Shown here: positions 14,441 through 15,561 of the stretch, one piece after another
Position numbering within the stretch: position 1 is the stretch's first letter
Layout of the letters: the number at the start of each line of letters is the position of its first letter
Assembly (NCBI GenBank): GCA_949743895.1
Contig: CATJUX010000086.1
Location: forward strand, 1 to 15,561
Source of the DNA: JANFXS01 sp022791155
Lineage (GTDB): Bacteria; Bacillota; Clostridia; Lachnospirales; Anaerotignaceae
Direction: 5' to 3'
DNA length: 15,561 nucleotides
Position numbers and translations under genes: made by a program
Notes under the pieces: generated by a model
What the model was told of the DNA's origin: nothing
Database searches by the model: none
What the model saw: only the letters and a program-made list of their open reading frames with translations

Positions 14441-14860
14441 ATGAACTTGGAAGCTTTTTTGAACCCTGTGGAGCCGGAAAACATTAGATTTGTGGCAAGC
14501 AAAAGATTTTTGGACAAAGATGGGAAACCTGTTGTGTGGGAGCTTAAACCAGTCAGCACAGAGGAAGACGAGGCGCTGAGAAAGCAATGCACCAAAAAAG
14601 TTCCTGTTTCTGGAAAGTTTGGACAGTTCACAATGGAAACGGACTATGACTTATATCTTGGAAAACTGGCGGCGAAATGCACTGTTTCGCCTGACCTTGA
14701 CGACAGCGAATTTCAGGACAGCTTTAAGGTTATGGGAAGTGACAAGCTGCTTAAAGCGCTTTTGAGGCCAGGGGAATATGCATTCTATCTCAAAAAAGTT
14801 CAGGAGATAAACGGGTTTGACGTTGGCACAGAGGAGACTGTTGAACAGGCAAAAAACTGA
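14441..14860 (+). CDS. Phage tail assembly chaperone, short form (XkdN-like, gpG-type)
   Basis: The 139-residue product fits the XkdN family: an N-terminal SKRFLDKDGKPVVWELKPVS segment, then a TEEDEALRKQC helix, YDLYLGKLAAKCTVSPDLDD and a C-terminal LLRPGEYAFYLKKVQEINGF region. It would bind the tape measure protein and help the tube assemble around it. GGGAGG lies 8 nt before the ATG. Its stop directly follows an A_AAA_AAC slippery heptamer, so a part of ribosomes should make the longer form. Confidence 0.92.
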   Translation: MNLEAFLNPVEPENIRFVASKRFLDKDGKPVVWELKPVSTEEDEALRKQCTKKVPVSGKFGQFTMETDYDLYLGKLAAKCTVSPDLDDSEFQDSFKVMGSDKLLKALLRPGEYAFYLKKVQEINGFDVGTEETVEQAKN

Positions 14861-15036
14861 TTCTTGGCGGCGATGCAGATTCGAACTATGCATATTATTG
14901 CCTGCACAGGCTGAGGATAACGCCGGGACAGTATATGGCGATGAGCAAAAGGGAGAAAGCGTTTATAATGGCCGCCATTGACATAAGAATTGAAAGTGAG
15001 AAGAAGCAGATTCAAAAGTCAAAAAGGAAAAGGTGA
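14441..15036 (+). CDS. Phage tail assembly chaperone, -1 frameshift fusion (gpGT-type)
   Basis: Slipping back one base at 14851-14857 joins the XkdN-like protein to a -1 frame that runs to the TGA at 15034-15036. The fusion would have 198 residues: 139 shared, a Leu from CTG at the slip, then 58 more. The extension starts ILGGDADSNYAYYCLHRL, continues TPGQYMAMSKREKAFIMAAI and ends with a lysine- and arginine-rich tail. The pattern (helix with NYAYYCL, a LTP-like turn, then REKAFIMAAI) is what I expect of the T part of G/GT chaperones, and the extension has no start codon with a ribosome site of its own. In lambda-like phages the T part binds the tail tube subunit. Confidence 0.85.
14851..14857 (+). 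promoter_or_regulatory. Programmed -1 ribosomal frameshift site (A_AAA_AAC)
   Basis: The bases AAAAAAC are in the exact X_XXY_YYZ register: zero-frame codons are GCA AAA AAC TGA. Both the AAA and AAC tRNAs can re-pair after a -1 slip. The zero-frame stop follows at once. GAGGAG (14831-14836) stands about 14 nt upstream and might act as a Shine-Dalgarno-like stimulator, as in E. coli dnaX. No strong downstream hairpin was found by eye. Confidence 0.85.
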
Positions 15037-15233
15037 GAGTTTCCGCTGGAATTGAAATGGTTCCGGCGGAAGTTTTTGAAAGACGGGATTGTTGCGTTTC
15101 GCAACAAGCTGGTTTTGGGGTTATGCTTTGTGTGATTGGGTGTGGCATGGGAGAAAGTTTTGTGGGATTGATGAAGAAAGAGGAAATGAGTTGGGAGAGT
15201 TTGTTGCGTTTCGCAACAATCAAGAGTGAATGA
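15033..15233 (+). CDS. Doubtful small frame after the chaperone, unknown
   Basis: A 66-residue frame starts with a GTG overlapping the stop of the frameshift product (GTGA) with AAGGA 6 nt upstream, the layout of a coupled gene. The product is Met-, Cys- and Gly-rich (VMLCVIGCGMGESFVGLM) and not recognised. Two of the three 19-nt hairpins lie inside it. A tape measure gene is usual here, so this may be a small inserted gene or no gene. Confidence 0.25.
   Translation: MRVSAGIEMVPAEVFERRDCCVSQQAGFGVMLCVIGCGMGESFVGLMKKEEMSWESLLRFATIKSE
15089..15107. repeat. 19-nt hairpin repeat, copy 1
   Basis: Arms TTGTTGCG and CGCAACAA, exact complements, around the three-base loop TTT. It is identical to copy 2 and differs from copy 3 only in the loop. 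No T run follows on either strand, so it is not a standard terminator. Confidence 0.85.
15201..15219. repeat. 19-nt hairpin repeat, copy 2
   Basis: The same 19 bases as copy 1 (arms TTGTTGCG and CGCAACAA, loop TTT), 112 bp further right. The flanking bases differ from those of copy 1, so the repeat unit is just the hairpin and not a longer duplication. Confidence 0.85.
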
Positions 15234-15355
15234 AAACGCCACAAAGGCGATGGATTTTATAATTGTTGCTTATGAGAACACAAAGGCATGTGAACAGTGC
15301 AAGGGACAAAAAAATATGCATAACATTGCCAACATTGGGGATAGGAAAAGAAAAC

Positions 15356-15374
15356 TTGTTGCGTAACGCAACAA
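15356..15374. repeat. 19-nt hairpin repeat, copy 3
   Basis: The same arms TTGTTGCG and CGCAACAA, with loop TAA in place of TTT, 155 bp after copy 2. It ends three bases before the ATG at 15378 that opens the reading frame at the right edge, where a ribosome site would be expected. Confidence 0.85.
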
Positions 15375-15377
15375 AAT

Positions 15378-15561
15378 ATGCACAAAGTGGCAGTTGAAGA
15401 AGTGAATGACAAATTTAATCAGAGCATAAATGTTGTTGGAGAAGTGACCTTTGCTGATGACCTTGAAAAAGGGACACAATATATTCTTGATGAATTCAAA
15501 GCAAAAATTGAGACGTCGGAAAGAGAAGCAATGGCCGCAGAAATCAGGCGGGAGACAGAAA
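15378..15561 (+). CDS. Partial reading frame at the right edge, possibly the start of the tape measure or another tail protein
   Basis: From the ATG at 15378 the frame stays open to the end of the window (61 codons). It begins MHKVAVEEVNDKFNQSINVV and continues with charged, helix-prone sequence (FKAKIETSEREAMAAEIRRE). The frame has a stop at 15342-15344 upstream, so the gene cannot start much earlier. No ribosome site precedes the ATG; hairpin copy 3 stands there instead. A tape measure protein is expected at this place, and the helical look fits, but I do not recognise its N-terminus. Confidence 0.5.
   Translation, partial: MHKVAVEEVNDKFNQSINVVGEVTFADDLEKGTQYILDEFKAKIETSEREAMAAEIRRETE

Larger units (their letters stand above)
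6551..15561 (+). mobile_element. PBSX/skin-like contractile-tailed prophage, packaging-head-tail region (partial)
   Basis: Eleven consecutive plus-strand genes match the packaging, head and tail order of PBSX- and skin-type prophages: terminase, portal, scaffold, capsid, connectors, tail terminator, sheath, tube and chaperone. The sheath and XkdM tube show a contractile (myovirus-type) tail. The left edge starts at the terminase large subunit with no early genes. The right side is cut by the window, so lysis, baseplate and any integrase cannot be judged. Base composition and start-codon habits look like those of the host genes on the left, which fits long residence. An intact phage, a domesticated particle, a gene transfer agent or a tailocin-like remnant are all possible. 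Confidence 0.9.

Noticed and set aside
15089..15107. Intrinsic terminator at hairpin copy 1
   Set aside because: The stem is good but no T run follows on either strand.
15089..15374. CRISPR array
   Set aside because: The repeated unit is a 19-nt perfect hairpin, spacings are unequal and long (over 90 bp), and no cas gene is near.

Overview
The window reads as a low-GC Firmicute chromosome of the class Clostridia, joined to the left part of a contractile-tailed prophage. The evidence is AT-rich DNA, strong AGGAGG-type ribosome binding sites, frequent TTG starts, a superoxide reductase typical of anaerobes, a DUF5721 protein known to me from Lachnospiraceae-type clostridia, and a CIRCE/HrcA heat-shock site. 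No rRNA, tRNA or marker gene fixes the genus.

Bases 1-6133 are host-like. A GC-rich tandem repeat (1-125) lies downstream of htpG (259-2190, minus). htpG has a near-consensus vegetative promoter and a CIRCE operator just upstream of its -35 box, which suggests HrcA control. A DUF5721 gene (2517-2963, minus, TTG start) follows. Divergent from it is a two-gene operon, an MBOAT O-acyltransferase (3195-4670) and an SGNH-type partner (4639-5679), which probably O-acylates a cell-surface polymer. A perfect 13-bp hairpin separates this operon from a convergent desulfoferrodoxin gene (5750-6133, minus).

Bases 6134-6550 hold no gene but contain a perfect 18-bp palindrome. Bases 6551-15561 carry the packaging, head and tail genes of a PBSX/skin-like (XkdK/XkdM/XkdN) contractile phage. 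In order they are terminase large subunit, SPP1-type portal, GP20-like scaffold, major capsid protein, head-tail connector, head-closure-like protein, DUF6838-like tail terminator, YqzN/YkzM-like small protein, tail sheath, XkdM tail tube and XkdN tail assembly chaperone. All are on the plus strand and closely packed, like one late operon. The chaperone gene ends in an in-register A_AAA_AAC slippery heptamer directly before its stop. The -1 frame continues for 58 conserved-looking codons, so a G/GT-type frameshift product is predicted.

Odd points: no small terminase, integrase or repressor lies at the left edge, and no SPP1 gp7-like or HK97 gp10-like gene is seen. There is a 473-bp gap between tail tube and chaperone. 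Three near-identical 19-nt hairpins (arms TTGTTGCG/CGCAACAA) lie in the 340 bp after the chaperone, and an open reading frame runs off the right edge where the tape measure gene would be expected.
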